A stretch of DNA of 6,283 nt from Candidatus Pacearchaeota archaeon (GTDB lineage Archaea; Nanoarchaeota; Nanoarchaeia; Pacearchaeales; GW2011-AR1), in contig NZER01000259.1 of assembly GCA_002690445.1 (NCBI GenBank), positions 1-6,283 of the forward strand, written 5' to 3'. Shown here piece by piece: positions 1-5,780 of this stretch (positions are counted from its first letter, which is position 1; every line of letters begins with the position of its first letter). Both the position numbers and the translations under genes were made by a program. The notes under the pieces are model-generated. The model did no database searches, was not told the DNA's origin, and worked only from the letters and a program-made list of their open reading frames with translations.

Positions 1-1
1 A

Positions 2-64
2 CAAGAGTTGGAGACTAAGATGGAGCGGTTGGAGACTGCTCTGGCAGGCAAGAAGAACAGGTAA
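2..64 (+). CDS. C-terminal end of an upstream phage gene, coiled-coil tail (partial)
   Basis: The frame starting at base 2 is open from the left edge and ends at TAA 62-64, giving 20 residues of a gene that begins outside the window. The residues include LETKMERLETAL, with L, M, L and L spaced 4-3-4. This is a heptad pattern typical of a C-terminal coiled coil, followed by a basic end (GKKNR). The stop is followed at once by an AGGAG ribosome-binding site, the stop-SD-start layout seen at other junctions here. Too little is present to name the protein. A C-terminal coiled coil in this position could belong to a portal, scaffold or other head protein, but nothing visible decides between them. 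Confidence 0.6.
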   Translation, partial: QELETKMERLETALAGKKNR

Positions 65-69
65 AGGAG
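65..69 (+). promoter_or_regulatory. Ribosome-binding site AGGAG before the GTG at 74
   Basis: AGGAG directly follows the TAA of the upstream gene and lies 4 bases before GTG 74-76. It is a strong SD core, and no other start codon is well placed after it. It is the main reason to think a small gene begins at 74. Confidence 0.5.
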
Positions 70-73
70 TAAC

Positions 74-166
74 GTGGCGAAGAGTGGGAAGAACCCGACT
101 CTGGCTTCCGCGAGTGGGTCGCTGAGAAGATCGCTGCCTAGAAAGGGGGAAGCATGGACATCGTAA
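74..166 (+). CDS. Very small ORF, doubtful or frameshifted
   Basis: GTG 74-76 follows a good SD and opens a 30-codon frame ending at TAA 164-166. This overlaps the next gene (ATG at 154) by 13 bases. The product begins MAKSGKNP and then becomes rich in S and R with three AGA codons, which does not look like a natural phage protein. The -1 frame of the same DNA (73-141) reads like a better protein end, finishing EWVAEKIAA at TAG 139-141. That stop lies just before the SD of the next gene, in the usual place for a gene end. The real product may therefore start at 74 and end at 141 through a frameshift or a sequence error. Existence of some small gene here is moderately supported; these exact limits are not. 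Confidence 0.25.
   Translation: MAKSGKNPTLASASGSLRRSLPRKGEAWTS
142..150 (+). promoter_or_regulatory. Ribosome-binding site (AAAGGGGGA) before ATG 154
   Basis: This purine run lies 3 bases before ATG 154. It supports translation of the 54-residue ORF that follows. Confidence 0.45.
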
Positions 167-318
167 TCAAGCTGACGAAGGCCGAGCGGGATCGGGCGGA
201 CGCGGCCCTGGGCGACGCAGCGGCTTACACGAAGGCCAAGCTCATCAGTGCCGTAAAGCACTACGAGAAGAACGCGGCGCGGGATGCGGTCGGGACAACG
301 CCCTATCTGGGCAAGTAG
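154..318 (+). CDS. Small helical phage protein of unknown function (54 aa)
   Basis: ATG 154 with a purine-rich SD opens a 54-codon frame ending at TAG 316-318. The product starts MDIVIKLTKAERDRADAAL and ends GTTPYLGK. It is rich in A, K, D and E and looks mostly helical. It has no signal peptide, membrane segment or cysteine. Codons mostly end in G or C, as in the neighbouring genes, which supports real coding. I do not recognise the family. Its place just before structural genes suggests a small head or neck accessory protein, but that is inference from position alone. Confidence 0.6.
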   Translation: MDIVIKLTKAERDRADAALGDAAAYTKAKLISAVKHYEKNAARDAVGTTPYLGK

Positions 319-353
319 CGCCGAGGCCGCAAGAGGACTAAAGGGGTGAGAAA

Positions 354-830
354 GTGGGCAAGCACATCGCGATAGGGCCGGTTGTGGACTTCCGTGGGAA
401 AGCCATCAAACTCCCGAAGCGGGACGATGATGGGGATGTTGACTGGGAGACCGGGACACAAGACGAAGACAAGACCCCGGAGAACCTGCCAACGGAGAGC
501 GCTACGACCCTGACGCTTCTGCGAGAGGTGCTCTTGGGCCTCCAAGCGTCACCAGACCTGCGGGGCATCCAGAGAGCGGAGGACTCACGGCGGGCCATGT
601 CTCTCTGGAACAGCATGGAGCGGTGCGAGGGCGGCACGCTGGAAGTCCACGACAAGGTCTATGAGTGGCTTCACCGGCTGCTGAAGCGAGACATCCCGAT
701 ATCGAAAGAAGAGAAAGACGCGGGGCTGGAGCCACTGAGCGTAGCCAGCAGGCTCTACAGCCTGAACGCCTGGACCGTGATCGACCAACTGAAAGACGTG
801 GACGACCGGAAAGACCCGGACGACGACTAG
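354..830 (+). CDS. Hypothetical acidic phage protein (158 aa)
   Basis: GTG 354 is chosen because AAAGGGG (340-346) lies upstream at a workable distance and the gap back to the previous stop (318) is only 35 bases. The N-terminal 50 residues are acidic and probably disordered, with a DDDGDVDWE stretch. Residues about 50-150 look helical, with the segment RAMSLWNSMERCEGG, then DKVYEWLHRLLKR, then a long helix ending VIDQLKDVDD. The last 12 residues are almost all charged (DVDDRKDPDDD). There is no signal peptide or membrane segment. The pattern of a paired arginine, ME, a spacer and YEWL is one I associate with small helical proteins in phage structural clusters, but I cannot name the family. 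A chaperone or assembly role is possible but not shown. Confidence 0.8.
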   Translation: MGKHIAIGPVVDFRGKAIKLPKRDDDGDVDWETGTQDEDKTPENLPTESATTLTLLREVLLGLQASPDLRGIQRAEDSRRAMSLWNSMERCEGGTLEVHDKVYEWLHRLLKRDIPISKEEKDAGLEPLSVASRLYSLNAWTVIDQLKDVDDRKDPDDD

Positions 831-835
831 GAGGG
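829..835 (+). promoter_or_regulatory. Ribosome-binding site AGGAGGG overlapping the preceding stop
   Basis: AGGAGGG overlaps the TAG stop at 828-830 and sits 4 bases before GTG 840. It fixes the GTG as the start of the next gene, since no ATG lies nearby in that frame. Confidence 0.6.
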
Positions 836-839
836 CAGC

Positions 840-1361
840 GTGACGCAGGGTATCGTCTCGCTGGGTAATCCCAAGATCATCAGCGTCACCAAAGCGCTTG
901 CGGCTGCGGGAAACTACGATGCCAACGACGTGCTGTCGGAGAGTGCGTCGGCTGGCACTGCATGGACGTTCAGCGGCGCGGCGCTGCGGAAGGGCGGCTT
1001 TGGCGTCATAACGAAGGTGGTGGCCCTGCTGGAGACCACCGCCCTGACGCACGGCATCACGCTGTATCTCTTCAAGGCAACCCCCACGTCCGCGCTGAAT
1101 GACAATGTGGCGAACACGGCTGTGCTCCATGCGGACGCAGCCAACTATCTGGGCCACATCGAAATCCCGGACCTGACCAACACCGGCGCAGGGGACTCGG
1201 AAGCCACGGTCCCGAGCCCCACGAGCGGGGGCTTCCACTTCGAGTACGAGTGCGCCGCCGACGACACGGCCATCTATGGGATTGCAGTCACCAGGGACGC
1301 CATCACGGGAGAGACCGCAACTGACGACCTTATCATCAAGCTGTTCGTCAGACAGGGGTAG
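840..1361 (+). CDS. Probable virion structural protein, beta-rich (173 aa)
   Basis: The GTG start is fixed by the SD at 829-835. The protein alternates short hydrophobic beta strands with T/S/G/N loops and has no signal peptide or membrane segment. Recognisable segments are KALAAAGNYDANDVLSES (about residues 17-34), then AWTFSGAALRKGGFGVITKVVALLETTALT, LYLFKATPTSALNDN, IYGIAVTRDA (about 146-155) and a closing IIKLFVRQG. From memory, this arrangement occurs in uncharacterised proteins of uncultured aquatic phages, encoded near capsid and neck genes. A beta-sandwich exposed on the virion (decoration or neck) is the likely role. This is inference, and no enzymatic motif is visible. The gene is followed after 13 bases by the adaptor-like gene, so co-expression is very likely. 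Confidence 0.8.
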   Translation: MTQGIVSLGNPKIISVTKALAAAGNYDANDVLSESASAGTAWTFSGAALRKGGFGVITKVVALLETTALTHGITLYLFKATPTSALNDNVANTAVLHADAANYLGHIEIPDLTNTGAGDSEATVPSPTSGGFHFEYECAADDTAIYGIAVTRDAITGETATDDLIIKLFVRQG

Positions 1362-1362
1362 C

Positions 1363-1371
1363 GGAGGGTGA
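1363..1371 (+). promoter_or_regulatory. Ribosome-binding site GGAGGGTGA before ATG 1375
   Basis: GGAGGGTGA lies in the 13-base gap between the TAG at 1359-1361 and ATG 1375. It is well spaced and selects this ATG as the start of the adaptor-like gene. Confidence 0.55.
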
Positions 1372-1374
1372 ACG

Positions 1375-2646
1375 ATGCCACCCCTGAGCGGGAGGACGCG
1401 ACAACAGATAAGAGTTGCGGTGGGCGGCAACCTTGGGCCAGGTGCGCTCCGGCTCATCACGGCGGCGACTAACGGCTCCACCACGACGTTCCTGACGGAC
1501 GACCTGTGGGGCAGTGACAACGAGCACATAGGCAAGTGGTGGCTCGGGACTGACGATCCCAACGATGGGGTGCAGGCCCGAGTCACCGACTCTGCCGTCA
1601 CGACCAACCAGACCACCTTGACCCTGTATCCCGCTGTGACTTCCACGCTCTCTGATGACACGGCGGAACTGTGGTCCCCGGAGTTCAACCCCGAGGACAT
1701 CCACAGGTACATCAACCAGGCCATCATGGAAGCCGTGGGACGCGTCTACGACCCCGTGGAGGACTTGAGCCTCTTCGCAGACGGCAGGCAGACCCGGTTT
1801 GACATCCCCACGGGCCTCACGATGCTGTCTCATATTTTTTATCGCCAAAAGGCGACCAGCATCTCCATCCACACGGCGGGGGCCGAGTGGGACGAATCGA
1901 CGGACTCGGACGCCACGGTCACGCAGGACACGAAGGACTACAAGCGGGGCAGCGGCAGCGTCAAGATCGTGGTCGCGGGCACCGTGAGCAACGGCGACGT
2001 GCTGGCGACCGACTCCTTCACGTCCCTAGACATCTCCGGCATGACCCACGTGGAGTTCTGGATAAAGGTCATCACGGCCACGGCGGCTGCGGACCTCCAG
2101 CTCCTGCTTGACGACACGGCGTCCTGCACGTCCCCGCTGGAGACCCTGGACGTGCCGGCGCTCACTGCCGACACCTGGACGCTGGTGCGGGTGGCGCTGG
2201 CGAACCCGGAGACGGACACGGCCCTCATCTCGGTGGGGCTGGAGTTCAACGCGAACGCTGGGGCCAACACCATCTGGGTGGACGACATCCGTGCCATCGA
2301 CAACAACATGCACGTGTGGGCCGAGATGCCCCGCCGCTATTGGGTAATCGACGTAGAGGCCCGAGACATGGTGCTGACCCCGGCAGGTCGCAACGTGGCG
2401 GGCTACGCGGCTCTCAGGCTGGTTGGCGGCGACGATCCGCCCCTGATGGCCGCGGACTCCGACGTGAGCGAGATATCCGACCTGTTCATCATCGCCAGGG
2501 CCACGGCGCTGGCGTATGGGGCGCAGTCTGGTGGCGCTGCCACCGACCCGGACGACCGGCGCAGGATGTTCGACCGCTGGACCGCACTGGCTGACCGGGA
2601 ATATGCCAAGCTCCCAATGCTGACGAACGCGAGGCGCATTGAGTAA
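1375..2646 (+). CDS. Adaptor-like neck protein with an inserted carbohydrate-binding-like jelly roll (423 aa)
   Basis: Three parts can be seen. Residues about 1-100 form a beta-rich N-terminal region (TTTFLTDDLWG, GKWW, TLTLYPA). Residues about 105-160 and 310-423 read like a phage head-tail adaptor: a helix with IHRYINQAIMEAVGRV, a G-x-x-T-x-F-D-I-P turn, and a C-terminal helical region (DLFIIARATALAYGA, then DRRRMFDRWTALADREYAKLP). Residues about 168-309 form a separate beta domain with GSGSVKIVV, a TSLDISG turn, VEFWIKV, TWTLVRVAL and a closing IWVDDIRAID. This resembles CBM4/9- or CBM6-type jelly rolls. In P22-like phages the adaptor is much shorter, so the insert would explain the extra length. 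The stop overlaps the next start (TAATG). The adaptor role is inferred from pattern and gene order. The protein could instead be another neck or tail-surface protein. Confidence 0.75.
   Translation: MPPLSGRTRQQIRVAVGGNLGPGALRLITAATNGSTTTFLTDDLWGSDNEHIGKWWLGTDDPNDGVQARVTDSAVTTNQTTLTLYPAVTSTLSDDTAELWSPEFNPEDIHRYINQAIMEAVGRVYDPVEDLSLFADGRQTRFDIPTGLTMLSHIFYRQKATSISIHTAGAEWDESTDSDATVTQDTKDYKRGSGSVKIVVAGTVSNGDVLATDSFTSLDISGMTHVEFWIKVITATAAADLQLLLDDTASCTSPLETLDVPALTADTWTLVRVALANPETDTALISVGLEFNANAGANTIWVDDIRAIDNNMHVWAEMPRRYWVIDVEARDMVLTPAGRNVAGYAALRLVGGDDPPLMAADSDVSEISDLFIIARATALAYGAQSGGAATDPDDRRRMFDRWTALADREYAKLPMLTNARRIE
1842..1855 (+). repeat. Small perfect hairpin next to an AT-rich patch inside the adaptor-like gene
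   Basis: TCGCC AAAA GGCGA is a perfect 5-bp inverted repeat with a 4-base loop, directly preceded by ATATTTTTTA (1832-1841), the most AT-rich patch I noticed in the window. It codes for residues about 153-160 (HIFYRQKA), just before the jelly-roll domain. It is not a terminator: the T run precedes the stem on the + strand, and on the - strand the stem is followed by A residues. Confidence 0.5.
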
Positions 2647-4529
2647 TGGCTGGGCGTGTCGTCACCGCGAACGAAATCTTCCTTGGGGGTAACTTCTACC
2701 CCATCAGCGGCCCCGTGCGCGAGTTCCTGGCTTCCATCTACCCGCCGAAGATCACGATAGGCGACACCTCCAAGGACTCCAACCCCAACGCCTCTACCAT
2801 CGCGTGGGCCGACTGGCGTGGCGGCATCGGTATCGAGCGCATGGACGGCGTGACGGACGTGGACCGGGCGTGGTGGAGCACGGCTGCTCTCAGGCAGAAG
2901 GCCCATCTAGTGCTCCCGCCGCTCCGCACAACCACCGCATCCCTTGGTGTGTCGGGCATCTTCCCCATCAAGATCATCGAGTACCAGAACGAGGTCTACG
3001 CGGTCGCAGGGACCACGATCCTGCGGTACGACAACGTGGGGGACTCGTGGGGCAGCAACCTCCACACGCTGCCTGGCCTGGTGACTGACGCGGTCGTGGC
3101 GCGGCTGGAGGATGTGAACTACCTCATCATCGCCCACGGGGATGGCTACTCGTACTACCGGGGCGACACGGACACCTGGGTAGACGACACCGAGAACGTG
3201 AGCTTCCTGACGTTCCTGGACTTCTCGCTTTGGGGCATAGACACCACGGGGCAACTCAGGGAGTCCAGCGCCATCGGGACGTGGACGGACGCCGCCAAGT
3301 TGTGGCTCCAGGACAACTACGTGACGGACCTGTTCGTGGCCCGTGACGCTCAGGGCGGTCACACCGTCTACGCGATGACCAAGATCGGACTGTACGCCCA
3401 CGACCGGGACAACAACCGCTTCGTCCAGACGGAGTTGGTGCTGCCGTTCCACCCCGACAACGGCAGGGGCACGGAGTCGTGGCGGGACGCCACAGAGATA
3501 CCCGCGGGCCTGGGCATCTTCAAGTACGTGCAGGGCAGCAACTCGGCGGTTGTGACTGCGGTGGGGCCGGACCGTGACCACGGCATCCTGAAGGCGTACC
3601 GCGGCACCATCGTGGAACTCAAGGGGACGCTGAACGACATCCTGGCCGCTGTGGACGCGACCTCTGGGCCACTCGACACCCTCGATATGTTCGCCACGGG
3701 TGGCTTGGCGGCTCACCGCAGCCAAGTGATTCAAGAGGACACGGGGTTCTCCTACATCCTGGCGCGCAACGACCTGGGGTCGTGGGAAGTCCGGTGGCTG
3801 TCGGGTGACGGCGAGACGCCCATCAAGGCCATGCTGGTGACGGACGCCTACAACCAGTACCGGGTGTGGTGGGCGCAGAACGGGCTGGTCCACTGGATGC
3901 GGCTGGAGCGGGATGTCATCAACCCGCATGAGATCAGCGACTTCCCCTATGGTGCCGCCTTTGAGCACATAACCCCGTGGTTCACCGCCGGCCAGGACGA
4001 CGTGGACAAGCTGGCGCTGCGCATCCGCGCGGAGGTCCAGGGAGCCAGCGCCACCGAGACCATCATCGTGTCGTATGGCCTGAACTACGACGTGAGTACC
4101 TGGGCACCCCAGACCACCATCACGTCCAGCGGGCAGACCGAGTTCTCGCTGCCCAGCAGCACGACACCCACGGGGGTAGCGTTCAGGGCCATCCGCTTCC
4201 GCATCCAGGGAGCGCGGGGGGCCACCACGACCGTGACGCCCGACCTTGTGAGCCTGACGATGGAGTACCGCAAGAAGCTGCCTGAACGGCTGGGATTCAC
4301 TGCCGTGGTGAACCTGAACACGATGCCTGAGTACAAGGGCCTCACGCCGCGAGGGATGCGGGCTGCGCTGGTAACGGCCCGGCAGGCCAACCTGCTGCAA
4401 GAGTTCACCTACCGGGACGATGACGGGGAGACTCGCAACTACTACGTGGATATGGCGAGCGCGCAGGGCTTGGAGTACACGGGCCGTGACGAGCGCGGCA
4501 CCGTGCAGTTGCAGTTGGTGCAACGATGA
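2646..4529 (+). CDS. Beta-propeller-like virion protein, possible tail nozzle (627 aa)
   Basis: The start ATG overlaps the previous stop (TAATG), which points to translational coupling. After an N-terminal segment (residues 1-100, with WADWRGGIGIERMDG and a VDRAWW stretch), residues about 112-425 show repeated four-strand units typical of beta-propellers: EVYAVAGTTILRYDN...DSW, YLIIAHGDGYSYYRGDTDTW, FSLWGIDTTGQLRES, HTVYAMTKIGLYAHDRDNNRF, FSYILARNDLGSWEVRWLSG and YRVWWAQNGLVHWMRLE. That suggests six or seven blades. Residues about 440-545 form a beta-sandwich (PWFTAGQ, ALRIRAEVQGAS, FRAIRFRIQGARG, TPDLVSLTMEYRKKLP). The last 80 residues form another small beta domain ending VQLQLVQR. Short-tailed phages have a propeller-type nozzle or stabilisation protein next to the adaptor (T7 gp12, P22 gp10), and the order here fits. 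A tail or baseplate surface protein is the main alternative. No signal peptide or enzyme motif is seen. Confidence 0.8.
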   Translation: MAGRVVTANEIFLGGNFYPISGPVREFLASIYPPKITIGDTSKDSNPNASTIAWADWRGGIGIERMDGVTDVDRAWWSTAALRQKAHLVLPPLRTTTASLGVSGIFPIKIIEYQNEVYAVAGTTILRYDNVGDSWGSNLHTLPGLVTDAVVARLEDVNYLIIAHGDGYSYYRGDTDTWVDDTENVSFLTFLDFSLWGIDTTGQLRESSAIGTWTDAAKLWLQDNYVTDLFVARDAQGGHTVYAMTKIGLYAHDRDNNRFVQTELVLPFHPDNGRGTESWRDATEIPAGLGIFKYVQGSNSAVVTAVGPDRDHGILKAYRGTIVELKGTLNDILAAVDATSGPLDTLDMFATGGLAAHRSQVIQEDTGFSYILARNDLGSWEVRWLSGDGETPIKAMLVTDAYNQYRVWWAQNGLVHWMRLERDVINPHEISDFPYGAAFEHITPWFTAGQDDVDKLALRIRAEVQGASATETIIVSYGLNYDVSTWAPQTTITSSGQTEFSLPSSTTPTGVAFRAIRFRIQGARGATTTVTPDLVSLTMEYRKKLPERLGFTAVVNLNTMPEYKGLTPRGMRAALVTARQANLLQEFTYRDDDGETRNYYVDMASAQGLEYTGRDERGTVQLQLVQR

Positions 4530-4927
4530 CCACGCAGCAGCTATCTCAGGCTGTCCCCGCAGGGTTTCCCGGCTCGTTGCCGGAGTTCCAAGTGTTCGTG
4601 GAACTGACGCGGCTGGGCAAGGTGCCAGGGCTGGACTTCACGTACCAGAACCGGTTCTTCGGCGGCAGGCTGGAAAAGGGCGGGCTGGTCATCGACTTCC
4701 TGTTCCAAGACCCGCCGGACCTCGCCATCAACGTCCAAGGGGTGTATTGGCACTACGGGCGCACCAGTGACATCGAGGCGCTGGACCGGGCCTCAAGAGC
4801 AATCCTGGCTGGCGAGGGCATCACCCTGATATTCATCGACGAGGACGACATCACCAAGAACGTGCGGTTCTTCACCAGCGAGGCGCTCCGCTTCCGTGAC
4901 CACAGCCGTCTGTCTGGGGGACAGTAA
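4526..4927 (+). CDS. PD-(D/E)XK nuclease-fold-like protein with altered active site (133 aa)
   Basis: The ATG overlaps the previous stop by 4 bases (ATGA), which shows tight coupling. The order of elements follows the Vsr/DUF559 type of restriction-endonuclease fold. There is an N-terminal helix with SLPEFQVFVELTRLG (E20 and E26), a GGR hairpin, GGLVIDF (D57), a LAINVQGVYWHYG strand and turn (residues 66-78), an ALDRASRAIL helix with D87-R88, and a closing strand LIFIDEDDI followed by RFRDHS. In Vsr/DUF559-type enzymes the core strand usually reads like (A/V)-I-E-V-D-G-x-x-W/H. Here it is A-I-N-V-Q-G, with N69 and Q71 in the key positions, so catalysis is doubtful although D57, W75, H76, D87 and R88 remain. 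Its place between the propeller and tail-fibre genes is unusual for a repair enzyme and hints at a virion-linked or moonlighting role. The fold assignment is inference from pattern. Confidence 0.7.
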   Translation: MTTQQLSQAVPAGFPGSLPEFQVFVELTRLGKVPGLDFTYQNRFFGGRLEKGGLVIDFLFQDPPDLAINVQGVYWHYGRTSDIEALDRASRAILAGEGITLIFIDEDDITKNVRFFTSEALRFRDHSRLSGGQ

Positions 4928-5772
4928 TGAGCCAAACTTACAGCGGGTTTGTCTATGACGACGCAGGAGCACCCGTAGCCAGCGCAACCGTCCTGCTGCT
5001 CGACCGTAATACCACGACGCCCACGCGCGCCTCGACCACCACGAACGGCAGTGGCTTCTGGACCATCACGCACGCCACTGAGGGGCAGTTTGATGTCCAG
5101 ATCACCAGCGGCTCCAGTGTCCGCCGCATCAAGTACGACGACGCCGTGCAATTGCAGGAACTGGAAGCCAACGTCCTGCGGCTCAGGGGCAGCGATGACG
5201 CCTTCTCCATCGTCTTCGTGGCCACTCCTTCGGCGCAGCGGACCTGGACGGTGCCGGACAGCAGCGACACCTTCGTGGGCGTGGCGGCAACTCAGACCCT
5301 GACAGCCAAGACGCTCACGAGCGCCGTACTGAACACCGGGGTGAGTGGCACCGCCGTTCTGGACGAAGACGCCCTGTCGTCGGACTCCAACACTCAGATT
5401 GCCACGCAGCAGTCCATCAAGGCATACGTGGACACTGCGATCAACGCCGTCGCCAGCGCAAAGGTGGGGACATATACGGGCGACGGTACAACTTCGCAAG
5501 CTATCACGGGGGTCGGCTTCCAGGTGATCTTCGTGCAAATCTGGAGAAGCCAAACGGCAGCGTTCGCCGCGCGAGAAATCGTCTTCACGGCTACAGGGTT
5601 TATCGACATTGAGGCCAACAAGACCTCCGTCGATCTGGCAGCCGCTACGCCGGATTCAATCGACAATGCGATCATCGCCCTTGGGGCGGACGGATTCACC
5701 GTAGACGACGCTGGGGGCGACAGCGACCCCAATGCGAGCAGCGTAGTCTACTACTACTTGGCGATTGGATAG
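4927..5772 (+). CDS. Tail fibre protein (281 aa)
   Basis: The ATG overlaps the preceding TAA (TAATG). Residues 1-70 form a carboxypeptidase-regulatory-like beta domain: SGFVYDDAGAPVASATVLLLD, then a TTTNGSGFWTI turn, then GQFDVQITSG. Residues about 70-85 are a short helical linker (AVQLQELEANV). Residues 104-170 carry classic fibre motifs: RTWTVPDSSDTFVGV, ATQTLTAKTLTSAVLN, SGTAVLDEDALSSDS and ATQQSIKAYVDTAINAV. The last is a typical trimer-promoting helix. Residues 180-281 resemble a tip domain seen in many phage fibres, from TYTGDGTTSQAITGVGFQ to DGFTVDDAGGDSDPN and YYYLAIG. The likely role is host-receptor recognition at the end of the tail. At 281 residues it is short for a fibre, so it may attach through its N-terminal domain to the nozzle-like or other tail proteins. 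The DNA for the tip domain is less GC-rich than the shaft region (see findings). Confidence 0.88.
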   Translation: MSQTYSGFVYDDAGAPVASATVLLLDRNTTTPTRASTTTNGSGFWTITHATEGQFDVQITSGSSVRRIKYDDAVQLQELEANVLRLRGSDDAFSIVFVATPSAQRTWTVPDSSDTFVGVAATQTLTAKTLTSAVLNTGVSGTAVLDEDALSSDSNTQIATQQSIKAYVDTAINAVASAKVGTYTGDGTTSQAITGVGFQVIFVQIWRSQTAAFAAREIVFTATGFIDIEANKTSVDLAAATPDSIDNAIIALGADGFTVDDAGGDSDPNASSVVYYYLAIG

Positions 5773-5780
5773 GGGGCGAG

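Noticed and set aside
1215..1233. GC-rich inverted repeat AGCCCC / GGGGCT, considered as a terminator
   Set aside because: It lies inside the 173-residue gene and has no T run after the stem. The protein is intact across it.
585..1727. A 380-codon open frame on the - strand spanning three + strand genes
   Set aside because: It crosses several well-supported + strand genes and their ribosome-binding sites, and has a low-complexity R/G/V/H-rich product, so it is a compositional artefact.
1835..1855. T run with adjacent hairpin, considered as an intrinsic terminator
   Set aside because: The T run is on the 5' side of the stem on the + strand, and on the - strand the stem is followed by A residues. 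Neither strand has the stem-then-U order.
2907..4523. A 538-codon open frame on the - strand opposite the propeller-like gene
   Set aside because: It is a shadow ORF. GC-rich codon bias of the + strand gene removes stops on the opposite strand. The product is rich in R, H, V and P with no domain pattern, and the + strand gene has a coupled start and clear beta-repeat structure.
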